This document shows positions 20,794 to 20,801 of a stretch of 20,801 nucleotides of DNA, piece after piece (the first letter of the stretch is position 1; each line of letters begins with the position of its first letter). Below the pieces are notes generated by a model that was given only the letters and a program-made list of their open reading frames with translations, did no database searches and was not told where the DNA came from. The position numbers and the translations under genes are program-made. The stretch is taken from assembly GCA_038230595.1 (NCBI GenBank), contig JBBRMY010000029.1, positions 1 through 20,801 of the forward strand, read 5' to 3'. This stretch comes from JBBRMY01 sp038230595 (GTDB lineage: Bacteria; Bacteroidota; Ignavibacteria; Tepidaquicellales; Tepidaquicellaceae).

Positions 20794-20801
20794 ATTTGTT
20801 G

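Overview
The window looks like an AT-rich chromosome segment from the Bacteroidota / Ignavibacteriota side of the FCB group. Five proteins support this. Four secreted proteins end in a type IX secretion system (T9SS) type A sorting domain with the PNPFNP signature, in a style I associate with Ignavibacteria. The fifth is a PorV/PorQ-type outer-membrane protein made by the T9SS itself. A TonB-family protein with a proline-rich periplasmic stretch fits a Gram-negative envelope. The assignment is inference from protein style, not from a marker gene.

Layout. (1) 1-750, minus strand: a TonB-family energy transducer, cut by the window edge. (2) 1007-3796, plus strand: paaA-paaB-paaC-paaD, encoding the phenylacetyl-CoA 1,2-epoxidase subunits and the maturation factor PaaD. 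The reductase gene paaE is not here. (3) 3878-7540: a single-chain 2-oxoglutarate decarboxylase/dehydrogenase with a fused succinyltransferase domain (Kgd / SucB-SucA type). Phenylacetate breakdown yields acetyl-CoA and succinyl-CoA, so it sits beside a TCA-cycle enzyme that handles the same pool. (4) 7619-8353: a small T9SS protein made only of a signal peptide and the C-terminal module. (5) 8377-8730: a strong terminator followed by a crowd of unrelated palindromic repeats. (6) Minus strand: tRNA-Asn(GTT) with a clear -35/-10 promoter and terminator, then an RmlD-like SDR gene starting at TTG.

(7) 10164-19232, plus strand: three large T9SS cargo proteins (a beta-propeller-like protein, a jelly-roll/CARDB protein and a 1204-residue adhesin-like protein). 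A REP-associated tyrosine transposase (RAYT) with flanking REP palindromes sits between the first two. (8) 19252-19832: a second repeat mosaic with strong bidirectional terminators. (9) 19840-20793, minus strand: a PorQ-like T9SS outer-membrane protein, so secretion machinery and cargo lie together.

The two most interesting signals are regulatory and mobile. First, the three large T9SS cargo genes share an almost identical promoter: two GTTAGG-type hexamers exactly 11 bp apart, then exactly 18 bp to a TATAAT-like -10. Second, the intergenic regions are populated by several families of short palindromes. One family matches the palindromes flanking the intact RAYT, and some elements are nested inside others in the same way at two distant sites.
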